In this document: positions 19,686 through 29,829 of the stretch, piece after piece | Numbering within the stretch: the first letter of the stretch is position 1 | Layout: each line of letters begins with the position of its first letter | NCBI GenBank assembly: GCA_037447655.1 | Contig: JBBHKE010002932.1 | Location: 1 to 30,765 of the forward strand | Origin: Zygnema cylindricum | Taxonomy: Eukaryota; Streptophyta; Zygnematophyceae; Zygnematales; Zygnemataceae | DNA length: 30,765 nt | Direction: 5' to 3' | Notes under the pieces: generated by a model | Databases searched by the model: none | Told to the model about the DNA's origin: nothing | The model's input: only the letters and a program-made list of their open reading frames with translations | Position numbers and translations under genes: made by a program

Positions 19686-19840
19686 GGGGGAGGGGAGGAG
19701 GCAGGGAGGGAGAGAGGTGGAGAGGAGGGAGGCAGATGGAGGGGGAGGGATAGTCAGGGAGGAAGGAGTGGGGGGTGCAGGAGATGGGGAGAGGGAAGAA
19801 GGAGAGGGAGAGAGAGGGGAGGAGAGAGGGGAGCAGTATT
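19686..19840 (+). repeat. G-rich polypurine tract between the two genes
   Basis: A purine run with many G3-G6 blocks (GGGGGAGGGGAGGAGGCAGG and similar), so four-stranded G structures are plausible on the plus strand. It lies between two convergent genes, where transcripts end. The ORFs through it are low-complexity artefacts. Confidence 0.95.
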
Positions 19841-20523
19841 TTAAAATCCAAAATGTCAGAATTGACAAGCCTGAACAGCGTACAGAAGAGCTGTGTACCG
19901 TGTACCGCAAAAAATTGTGCCAATGACTAATACGACAGTGCTGCTTTATACGGGATGAATTAAGGTACTGTAGGCAATACAAGATAAACAGCGCCATAAG
20001 TTACAAAACAACCAGCTTCAGCCATTTCAACATTTAAAATTCGTTGGTTCCAGATAAATAAGAGATTTTATTAAAAAATAACATCTTTTTGCAACTGCTT
20101 TTTCAAGAACCTACATTATGGGATTTCACGTCTTTATCTCAGGATCAACAAAATGATTACCATAGAGGTTCTTCCTTGTGCCAAATAATATAATAGCATT
20201 AAATTCAGAGTAACTACTAAGAGAGCGAGTTCCTAAACTTGCCTTATTATTTTAAAAACAAGACCAGGGTCTTAGAAAACCACTTCAATCTAAGATTTCT
20301 ATTTTGAATAATTTAAGTACACAATCCAAAAAACCATAGTAAAAAGAATAAAAAAATCTCAATAACTGGTTTTTTTCTCCACCCAAGCAGCCTCGCACTC
20401 CTAAAAACCTTTCCCTCTTACTCACAACTCAACCAAATTCACAACTTGCAAATAAAAAAATTAGAGCATCTAAATAAATAAAGGGGAAGAAATGTGCATC
20501 CCTTCCCCTGTTATGTAAAACAT
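19841..20523 (-). other. 3' flank of the receptor kinase gene
   Basis: No gene. On the minus strand an AATAAA polyadenylation signal lies at 20067-20072, about 450 nt past the kinase stop codon. This is a reasonable though unproven 3' end. Confidence 0.45.
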
Positions 20524-23500
20524 TTAATGCACTACTTTCTCGACCTTCTCCTCTCCCACTTCTCCCATAGAATCAGCTGTGAACAAGTCCAGATTTTCCA
20601 AAAGATGAACAACTTGAGCCATTGTTGGTCGATCTGTCGGTTTTCTGGAAGTGCACATAAGACCAATTTTAAGAGCTCCCAAAAGTTGACCTTGTTCGTG
20701 TTCCTCGAGTTTCAAGTTAGGATCCACGGCGTCCAAAGCGGCTCTTTTGATCCATAAAAGACTTACCCAAGCAGCAAGTCCAGATTCCCCGATACTTTTA
20801 TCCGTAGGTCGTCTTCCCGTGAGAATTTGAAGAATCACAACTCCAAAAGCATAAACATCACTTTTTGTCGTCAACCTTTTCTTAAGAACGTATTCCGGTG
20901 CCAGATATCCGACTGTACCGGAAACGGCAGTCGACAAATGTGATTTTGTGTCAATGTCGAGCTCCTTTGCAAGACCAAAATCAGCGATTCGAGGTTCCAT
21001 TTCGCTGTCCAATAAAATATTCGCCGGTTTAATGTCACGATGAATAACCGCCGGTTGACAATCGTGGTGAAGATATTTAAACCCTCTGGCAGATCCCACA
21101 AGAACATAATGCCTCGATTGCCAATCAGAAAATGATTTTTTCTGACCATTCAAATAACCATCTAGATCTCCTCCAGAAATAAACTCATATATCAGAAGTG
21201 CTTCTTTACGGCTCGTATAACTCCCAATCAAAGTCACCAAATTTCGGTGTCGAAGACTTCCCAAAGTTTTTGTTTCTGCCCGAAGTTCTTTTAAACCTTG
21301 TCCACTGCCCGCTGCCAGTCGTTTAATAGCCACTTCCATTTGTCCATCTCCTAACGTTGCCCTGTTGCCAAAAAAAGAAAAAACACACACGCAAAAAGTC
21401 AAAAAAAGTGATATATCATGGTTCCCATTTGTTTTCCTTTTGTTTTTGCTAATTGCTCATGATCTTCTAGATTGTAACCTTAACCCTGTGTCAGCGAGAA
21501 ACTTTAAATGACGAACAGATAATAGTTCAAATAGATCTGAATTTACTAGCAAAGGGTAATCACTGAGAGTGATGAGAACAAGTCGGTTACTAATCTTTTT
21601 AGCATTCCCTATTAACATTCCAATAAGCGTTCCCTTATTATTGTAACCCAACATAGAAAAATTGCCACCATTCCATCAAATAAAACATTTCACTATAAAA
21701 CAAAAATTCACCATCGAAGAAACTTTTCAGTATCAAAGAAACATCCGCTATCATTCCCTACCAAACAAACATCACTATCAGACGAACACATAACTGTCAA
21801 ATAAACAATTTCACACACCTGTAAACAGAACCAAAGCCTCCAACACCCAACAGGTTGGCCTCTCCAAAATTATCCGTTGCCTCCAAAATACTCCGATAAG
21901 ATAATGGAAATCCCAGCTTGTGATAAAGGATAAGCTCTCCTCCGTCGGGGCCATACTTTCGTAAATGCCAAATGAAAAATGCTCCGAGAAGTAACAAAAG
22001 AATACCAAAACTTGCAGCTCCAACAGAAATTCCAATAACCACTCCGGTTGAAAGACCACTGTCACTATTTTTGACATCAGAAGGGCATGCAGTGAGAGGG
22101 TATCCACAAAGTGAGGCCGTATTATTCAAATATGAACTGCTACTAAATTGAGTCAGATTGCCTCCAGGCAAAGATCCATTAAAAAAGTTGTTGGAAACGT
22201 TAAAAAAAGTTAGGTTCCTGAGACCGGCCAATTGGGGAGGAAGATTGCCAGTGAAGGCATTGCTGGAAAGGTCAAGAACCGAAAGTTTTGTGAGGTTCCC
22301 CAGCTCGGCAGGCAGCGCCCCCGAAAGCAGATTTTTCTGAAGACGAAGGTACAGCAAGTTTGTTAAATTGCCCAATTCCGGAGGGAAAGGTCCAGTTAGG
22401 GAATTTGAGTCGAGATCGAGTTCCATTAAAGTCTGTACTTGTCCAAGACTGGAAGGGATGCCCCCATTTAATCTGTTATTTGAGGCTTTGAAGGAAGACA
22501 GTCTTGAATTAGAAGAGAAATTAGACGGGAGAGAGCCAGTAAACTGATTATTCTCCAAAGAGATCTCTAGGAGAAAAATTGATTTCGCTATATTTTCTGG
22601 AATACTTCCGTCAAGGAAATTCCCGCCCAAATAAACATTGGACATATTCATAAAACTGGTACTAATTCCGGAAATAGGACCAGTAAGTTGATTCGAACGC
22701 AAATCGAGAAAATTAATACGAGTATTGTTTAACAGGGACTGTGGAATGGAACCGTTAAATTTGTTGTCACGAAGTATAAGTAAACCAAGATCAGTGTAAG
22801 TTCCAAAATCGGACGGAATAGGTCCTTCCAAAAGATTATTGGAAAGGTCCACAGAAGAAATACTGTCTTTCGGGAGAAATTTGGTCGGAATTTTTCCAGA
22901 TAATAAGTTTCCAGAAACATTCAATTCCAAGAGACTTAGAGACGACCCAAATGCAGGAATACTACCATTAAAGCGATTGTTTTGGAGCATTAGACGCTCC
23001 AATTGATCCGAACTTTTCATTTTAGGAATAGGTCCACTGAAATCATTGTCTGCCAGACGGATTTCGCTGAAGTCTAAATATTTGAATACTTTAGGAGATA
23101 ATTGCCCTGAGAGTTGATTTCCAGAAAGATCTAGAGAGAGTGAAACATCGCTATCTTCGCAACATGTAACCAAACTTTCCGGAATATTTCCACTCAGATT
23201 GTTGTAATCGAGCTGTAAAGATGCAAGATTGACCAACGACGTGAAATTAAGGCCATCTATGGAGCCATTCAATTTATTGTTAGAAATGGCTAAGTATGCC
23301 AGATTACTTAATTGAGAAATAGCGGTAAGAGAAATGGGACCCTCGAACTCGTTATAACTGAGATCCAGATTGGTCAAACTGTTCCGTAAATTTTTTATAC
23401 TCGCTGGAATCGCACCAGAAAACTGATTATAACCCAAATCGATGGTTGAAAGGCTTTCGATCAGCGTAAGAAAGAGAGGAAACCCGCCCGACAACTTGTT

Positions 23501-24847
23501 ATATCGTAGAAAGACCGACTGTAAATTCTTGAAAGAAGTCCAAGATTCCGGAATAGAGCCTGTAAAACTGTTGTTTCCAAGATGAAGTTCCTCAAGTTTG
23601 ACAAGTGTAGATATTGAAGATGGCAGAGTTCCGGAAAAATTTGCACCTTCAATTTCCAAAACAGTCAAATCAACAAGATTCGCCAATGCCGTAGGAAACT
23701 CTCCTCCTATGAGGCTGCCAACTAAATGGATTTCCTGAAGGGCCGTACAGTCCAGAAGCTGTGACGGAATCGAGCCGAAAAAGTTGTTAGTACTGAGGTC
23801 GAGGTATGTCAGCTGTTTCCATGTGATATTTGGTAAAGCACCTGACAACAGATTTTCACTAAGGTCTAAATACTTCAGTTTCGTCATAGAAGCGTATTCA
23901 AGAGGAATAGAGCCATCAAATTTGTTATTACTAAGGTCCAAAACCTGGAGTTTGATACTTAGATTCAGAGGTAAAGGACCCGTGAGATTGGAATTTTCCA
24001 TTGCTAGAAAGGTAAGGTTTCTCCAGCTGCTTACCATGGGAGGTAAAGGAGAACCTAAAAAGTCAACAGAGGAGAGGTCAACCTTCTTGAGGTTCGGTAA
24101 CCTTAACAGTGCGAGAAAGAATGCTGGAGTACCGATAAGTTCAGAATTCTCATGTAATAACAAAGTTGATAAGCTTGTAAGCTTTCCAATAGATGCAGGA
24201 CAGCTGCCATCAAAAGCATTCTTAGATAAGTCTAGTGTCTTCAAACTTGTGAGGTTTCCAATCCAGGGTGGGATACTTCCAGTAATACCGGCCTCAGGTA
24301 AGACAAGAACCTCTAACTTATCCAGTAAAGTCACATTTTCTGGTAGAAAATCATCCAAAAGATATTCATCAGTAAAGTCCAATCCCACCACTCTCTTTTC
24401 TTTCGAGCATTTAACAAAGTAAGCTGTTTCCCCATCACATAAAGTTTCACTAGTAACTGTAACTCCTGCAATGTAAGAGACCACTAAAGCGTCTCTTTCG
24501 GTACTTCCAGTTGCTAATATTGTTTCAGTTGTCAACAGATTCCTTCCAAACAAATGGTCAGAAGAATCTTCAGTAATAATGCCATTGCTCGGTAAACTCT
24601 CCTTTTCCAAATCTGTCTCTCTCTGTTGGAGACCTCCGTCTCTCTCCAAATCTCCCTGCTGATTTTTGCTCTCTCTCTCCGAATCTCTCTCCTGGAGACC
24701 TCTCTCTCCCTGTTGGAGATCTCTCCCTCTGAATCTCAAAGACCCGAATTTATTATCTTGTTCTTTTATTTTAGTCTCGCCAAAAGACAGAGTAAAAACA
24801 CTGCTAATAACAAACGAGAATATTAGGGTTTGTAACAGAAACAACAT
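20524..24847 (-). CDS. LRR receptor-like serine/threonine kinase (RPK2-like), 1288 aa
   Basis: Exon 1 is 24847-21819 and exon 2 is 21361-20524. The 457-bp intron is GT-AG and splits an Arg codon just after the glycine-rich loop. Domains: signal peptide (1-24), a Gln/Glu/Arg-rich insert (about 40-85), a short cysteine pair before the repeats, about 30 plant-type LRRs (about 178-895), a C-terminal cap with LCGYPL, a transmembrane helix (about 934-960) and a kinase (about 995-1275). Kinase residues are all present: GVGGFGSV (1001-1008), K1023, E1039, HRD with D1119, DFG 1137-1139 and APE 1164-1166, so it should be an active RD kinase. The kinase phrase EIKTLG/AETKTLG-SLRH-NLVTLIG and the VAIKRLA start resemble RPK2/TOADSTOOL2, a plasma-membrane receptor of development. 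No island domain is seen. An upstream in-frame ATG at 24904 would add 19 residues. I prefer 24847 because the hydrophobic signal starts there. The ligand is unknown. Confidence 0.9.
21677..21816. repeat. Degenerate ~19-bp tandem repeat in the kinase intron
   Basis: About seven diverged units on the plus strand follow the pattern CAAANAAACATNNCACTAT (for example CAAATAAAACATTTCACTAT, CAAAGAAACATCCGCTAT, CAAACAAACATCACTAT, CAAATAAACAATTTCAC). They end almost at the intron donor. No function is known. Confidence 0.7.
24600..24738 (-). repeat. In-frame GA-rich coding repeat in the receptor N-terminus
   Basis: The plus strand repeats CTCTCTCTGTTGGAGACCTC and variants. On the coding strand this gives the LQQ/LQER-ERD pattern of residues about 40-85 (for example DLQQGERGLQERDSERESK). 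The reading frame stays open. It lies between the signal peptide and the LRR domain, where other receptors have only a short linker, so it looks like a microsatellite that expanded inside the exon. Confidence 0.8.
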
Positions 24848-24904
24848 GAAAGGGTGTCTGCCAGAAAACTGCCAGGTAAGTTTACCATCTACACTATTCA
24901 CCAT

Positions 24905-25355
24905 CTTGTAAAACGTCCTTTAGACTTTTTCTTTTTCTTTTTTTCTTCAAGCACCTTCTGCTTTGTCTTAAAGTTCTTATTGCCAGAAATATCAGTTTTA
25001 AGTCACCTAATCATCAGCTTTTTTACCAATTTCCTTTCCCCTTAAATGCAAAAACAGTTGTCAGAAAAATACAACTTTCTGGTCTATTTCTTCAAAACTG
25101 TGAAAAGAACCGATAACTACCACAATAAAGACCTTTAAACTGCCATTTCTTTCATGTTTTTCTTTTAATATTCAAAGTCAATGTGCTGCATTGCATCACC
25201 TCAGAAGACAGAAACAAGTAACAAAAATACTATACTCTGTGGCCGAAACCCAACGATTCCGTAAAACCCAATTATTTCGTAATTTCTATCTGTCAGATTC
25301 TTACCTGCAATGTGGCAAAAGTTGGAATGCGTGACGTGACAGTCGACTCGGGTGG
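24905..25355. other. Upstream region of the receptor kinase gene
   Basis: No gene. It presumably carries the 5' UTR and promoter of the receptor kinase. It has T-rich runs near 24925-24950 and no recognisable transposon ends. Confidence 0.4.
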
Positions 25356-25360
25356 GGACT

Positions 25361-25582
25361 AACCGGACAAACGGACGCCTACCAATTGCCATAAAGTACC
25401 TTTGACGTACGCGTACGGAAATAGCCGATTCCTTCCGTACAAGTCTGCAGACGCCACTCAACTTCCACTACTGTAGTATAAAATTGCAAATCGCATGAAC
25501 CGGACAAACGGACGCCTACCAAATACCGTACGATAAAGTACATTCGACGGGCGATTACGACAATATCCCGTTTCTTCCGTAC
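25361..25582 (+). repeat. Diverged duplication, two ~82-bp copies 137 bp apart
   Basis: Copy 1 (25361-25440) and copy 2 (25498-25582) share AACCGGACAAACGGACGCCT, then ATAAAGTAC and TTCCGTAC at the same relative places. The sequence between them is unrelated. They could be a diverged tandem duplication or the internal repeats of an unknown element. Copy 1 contains the palindrome CGTACGCGTACG (25406-25417). Confidence 0.8.
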
Positions 25583-25599
25583 AGCGTCTCTCACAATTC

Positions 25600-27100
25600 C
25601 AGTGAAAACAGTCGAACACCAGTGCTGTGCTCCGGCGTTTAAACGTTTTCACGTTTATAGGTGTCAATGGCGTTTAAACGTGTGTCAACGTTTCTTAATG
25701 CTGGACTTCGTTTTACCGTTTTTCGGTTTTGCGTACTGCTATTCGTATTGAAGATACCGTACGAATAAACGGAAAATTTAGAAGTATGTGAGCAAGAAAA
25801 TATACCTTAGAGAGGAAAATAAAAAAAGGGGGTCCAAAGGTAAATCTAGTCAAAACGGTACGTACTGTACTTGAAAAAAAATAGAATAACGTACGTTAAC
25901 ACAGTTTCCGATTATTTAAACGTTTAGAACATAGTTTTGTCTTTTGAATTTTGGAGTTCAGCGTTTAGACTCAACACTACAAACACGGAAACACCTTTCG
26001 TCGGAGATCAGAATTACGGTAAAAAATTGAATGACTGCGGACAAAAGCTTTGGCAAAAATCGAGTTCGTATCTGAGCGGATACGCAAAACTGACGCAAAA
26101 GTACAGTACTCTGTACCTTTTAGAGAGGTGGGCGCAAAAGGCCTCAAACTGGCCGCTAAAACGTTCGTTCTTAGCTTCGGAAACCACGACAGATACTTTT
26201 ATGAGTTTTCCAGTTTTTTGTATTTTTTTTAGTGGTAGTACTGTACTTTTACGCACGAAAACCACACATGTCGCCTATCCACGGAAACTGAGTAGTGAGT
26301 ACAGACAAACCTGGGTAGCTTGTTTTAAATTAGAAAATTTGAAATCGTACAATCTGACAAATCTCGGCAATGGCGCCGCTTATTGCGGAAGGAGAACCAC
26401 AGGATTATGTGGCAAAGGTACACGACAAGGAAATGGGACCGTACAAATTGCGAATTTCACGTGTATTCTCTTTGAACGGGCATTCTTAACCGGCCTTTCG
26501 ATGAGCGGGCCACGGTTTTACCGAATGTGGCTTGCCGTACACTCATTTCGAAAGGTACAGGTAAGGTTCGTTGGTTTTAGGTTCGTAAGGTTCGCAATTT
26601 CGGACCGATTTCTTTTCGAACCTCACGAAAAGGTAAACGACCGAGGTGAATACTAAATAGGTCCTCACGGAAATGTCGGTGCGGTTCGTCTTTCGGCTGT
26701 CCATGCGCCGCTGAGTACATTTGACGTGTCGTACTGACACACGCCGATGGTTTCGAGAAAACCTTCATTAATGCCTGCCGGTTCGTCTGACGGTTCGGAA
26801 TCTTGAATCGTACCTTTTGAAACAAGTGTACGGCAACGCCACATTTGGTGAACCTGCATGGAGAAGCGGTTTCAGGATGCCCTTTCAGAACATAATTTTG
26901 CACGTGTGTAAATTACGCAACTTGTACGGTCAGATCTTTGTCGTGTATATTCGCCACATGCTTTTGTGCTTCTGCGTATCTCCTGCCCGCAGGAAACGGC
27001 GTCATTTCGGGATTTGTCAGATTGCACGATTTTCAAAGTTTCTGAAGGTTTCTGAAGGGTATGTGCCGCTGTAACCATAGGTTCGGAATCAACTTTGTTT
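25600..27100. other. Gene-free repeat-like sequence, one long ATG-less frame
   Basis: Plus-strand frame 25937-26656 stays open for about 239 codons but has no ATG at its start. Its translation shows no domain I recognise. Base composition (many CGTAC and GTACG tetramers, AGGTTCG repeats near 26566-26600) is like the surrounding transposon remnants. I do not call a gene. Confidence 0.4.
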
Positions 27101-27129
27101 TCTAGTGAAGATTCTTCGTACCATTTTTC

Positions 27130-27345
27130 CAATGTCCGGAAACAAAAGCCGTCACTTAAAGGCGTGACAGTTGTAAGCGCTACGTAATTTTGTGACGATT
27201 TAATGCTCGTAAGGATTGTCTATTTTTTGTGACATTATAGACGGGTAGTTTTTTGTGACATTGTAGACGTCAAGTTTTTGTGAATGTGACGTCATGCTAG
27301 TTTGTGACACTGTCGACGTCACAAAATTTGGAACTTTACGCCATG
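27130..27345. repeat. Remnant related to the Harbinger-like families
   Basis: GTCACTTAAAGGCGTGACAG and repeated TTTTGTGACATTGTAGACG phrases match sequence at 6682-6700 and 6797-6815 inside element 2's region. No ends or duplications are visible, so it is an old fragment. Confidence 0.5.
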
Positions 27346-27480
27346 GCTTTTTAATTCTGTATTTTTTGTCTTTTCTCTCTCGACCAGACACCAAATTACG
27401 AGCAAAGATGGTCAAAAAAATTTTTTTTCAGAGTTCTATAATTTCATACATAAATTGTCGCGTTTCATTCCAGGTACACC

Positions 27481-27683
27481 GCTCTTCGTTATTAGTGCTG
27501 AATTTTTTCGCCACTTAAAACGTCGTTTCTTGTGCACACTTGTCAGATTGTTAATCGGGGACCGCCAATAAAAAGGCAAAAACCTTGACTTCCAATAGCA
27601 ACCATCGGAGTGACAATCCGACGAGTGTGCACGAAGAAAATATGTTTTGAGCGAACAAAAGCTCAACACTAATAACGACGAGC
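27481..27683. mobile_element. 203-bp foldback (MITE-like) element
   Basis: The left arm, 27481 to about 27572, and the right arm, about 27594-27683, are inverted copies of each other over about 90 bp at roughly 70% identity. The best stretches are CTTCGTTATTAGTGCTGA against CAACACTAATAACGACG, and TTGTGCACACTTGTCAGATTG against CAATCCGACGAGTGTGCAC. The loop is short and A-rich. No target-site duplication could be defined. It has the shape of a MITE or a hairpin RNA precursor and lacks coding capacity. Confidence 0.7.
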
Positions 27684-27699
27684 AATGATGTGAGGGGAG

Positions 27700-29790
27700 G
27701 GAAATAGGCGGAATGAAAGTGGAGGCCCCTGCAAAAAAACAAAACCGTACATGCGTGCGACAGGCATAAAAAAAGAAAACTGCATGTACTGTACTCTCTC
27801 TCCTCCAAAAAACGAAGAAATCGTGTGAAACGTGCGAAGGATTTGTTCCTAATTGTCGGTCACGTGTCACTTAACTTCAAAAGTTCAAATCGACTCTCGA
27901 GGTAGTTTGAAGATGACTGGCATGACGTGGCAGTAGGTCGAAACTCGAAAAAGGAAAGACGCCAAAAGCGCTACAGTACTACAGATCTGTACTGTACGTT
28001 TCAGGATGACGTAACCTGTACTTCCGATTTTACGCTTCTACGTACGGCCGAAGATTTCTGATATTTCTCGGTGCAACATTTCCTTACCTTTAGGCACATG
28101 GACACGTGCCCTAAAACAGCTGCCAGGTTCGTCTATAGTTAGGTTTTCCGTGGATATGAGGTCCGGTTTTCGTGGATATATTAACCCCTCCCTTTTTTTT
28201 TTCGCCATTGCAGCAATACGGCCAATCACGTCCGCGAACAAATCAGGTTTGGGCGTTTTTATTGGTTTAACATACTTTATGTAAACAAAAAACAAGGAAA
28301 CCCATGTACGGCACTTTTAAGGAGTGGATCCTGCCCCGTCCGATCAGATAATTTACAGAGTTTCTCATCCCGATTTTGTCGGTGTGGAATTTCAACCACT
28401 ATTTAAATTTTAGAATTTAAAATCCGTATAATACGGCGCACAAAAATGCAATTCCGAATATTGTGTGCATTAAATGCTTCCTGTCAGAAAAATCCTGACA
28501 GCAGTCAAAGCGTGTTAGCCAGCGAGGCAGTACGGCAGCGGAAGGCTTGCCGGGAATTCGTGGCCGCCTGCTGTTCAGACGTGGACAAAGATTTTGCAGA
28601 GAACTAACCATTTGGAAGTACATAACTGTACTTTAATGTACTATACTGTACTTTTATAATTTGGAAAGATGTTTTCCTCCGACTGGCGGCGGCGGGACCC
28701 CACTGAAGTCAGAAAGTGGAAAAGCAAAGAAAGTGGATCGTGCTGTCAAGCCTAGCATTGGCGTTATGTGAAATTTTAGGATTTCCGGAAACGCAATGAA
28801 TGATTGCTGCCGCCAAACCGTCCTTCAATCGCCTCCTCATTCTGTGGAGGTGATCTCAGCCGTCCGTCTTCATTCGTGCAGCGGCGTCGCCACAAAGTGC
28901 ACAATAGCAAAAGCTTTTGCCACGTAGATTGCCACGTCCGAGTACACTCCATCGGCGAAGGAGTGCAACTTCACAGCCGCCGAAGGAGGTGCTTTTGACG
29001 TTTTGGTACATAGATAGTACATTGTAAAACCGAATTGAATTCGGTGTTCGGTTAAAAAAACAAAAGAAACCGTTGCAATCGGTCGAATCGTTCAAGCCAA
29101 TTTGTTAAGGCAAATAGTTAAACGTACTCTCAATGGTCGTAAATAAGCCATCTCAAGTTAAATGAAACATTAGGTGTGTTGTTCGAAAAACATTGAAATT
29201 AGTGTGATGTACGAGAAGGTCGTTTCCGTACATCACGTCAACGTGACATCTCATTTCTACAACATTAAGTGGTTTAAGCATGTTATTCTACATTTTATTA
29301 CTAGTTAGGCGCCGAAAAGAGTGGTAAATTAAAAAATATATAGCATAAAATAGTGTAAATTCACTCTAATTTCGTACAATTTCCAAACCCCACAAGTATG
29401 TACCTCGCCGAAAATTGTTAGAATAGTACAATTGCACTTGAAATAGTATTGATGAGAGCTCAACGTACACGCTACTTAGTGGACACACAAATGGGCGTTA
29501 AGTGCCAAAATAATGTTAATGCTATTTTTTTTGACACAAAATCACAAAATTAATGTTATAACACTAAATTAGCGTTTTACGCTCATTTATTTTTAACATT
29601 AATAACGATTAGCGGTGTAGTGTTGTACATCGGCAAATGTCTTATCACGATAAATTTGATTTTTAATGTATCAAATATTGATCGGTCAAATGGCTCGATA
29701 TATCGCTCCGGAACCAACAAAACTTATCGTATTATATTTGGTGAGGGTGGGGGTTCGTACGACTGTAAATTGTACGAAAAAAGGTATGGA
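27700..29790. other. Gene-free stretch with small inverted repeats
   Basis: No gene can be supported. 27905-27975 resembles the Harbinger-like family (GTTTGAAGATGAC, then GTCGAAA). Small hairpins occur at 28481-28501 (CTGTCAG ... CTGACAG) and 29029-29045 (ACCGAATT-G-AATTCGGT). From 29480 on, AATGTTAAT- and TTAGCG-type words recur. Short ORFs on both strands have no family features. Confidence 0.5.
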
Positions 29791-29793
29791 GGA

Positions 29794-29812
29794 CCCCCCC
29801 CCCCCCCCCCCC
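29794..29812. repeat. Run of 19 C followed by G-rich sequence
   Basis: Nineteen consecutive C residues followed by CATGGGAAAGGGGTGGGGG. The two halves could pair imperfectly, and the strands could form G-quadruplex or i-motif structures. The run length may be unreliable, since sequencing and assembly often err at such homopolymers. Confidence 0.9.
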
Positions 29813-29829
29813 ATGGGAAAGGGGTGGGG

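Noticed and set aside
19603-19997. Pro/Ser/Leu-rich antisense ORFs between the two genes
   Set aside because: Shadows of the G-rich polypurine tract; both strands are open only because of the composition.
23784-24422. 212-codon plus-strand ORF opposite the LRR domain
   Set aside because: Antisense shadow of repetitive LRR codons; no family features.
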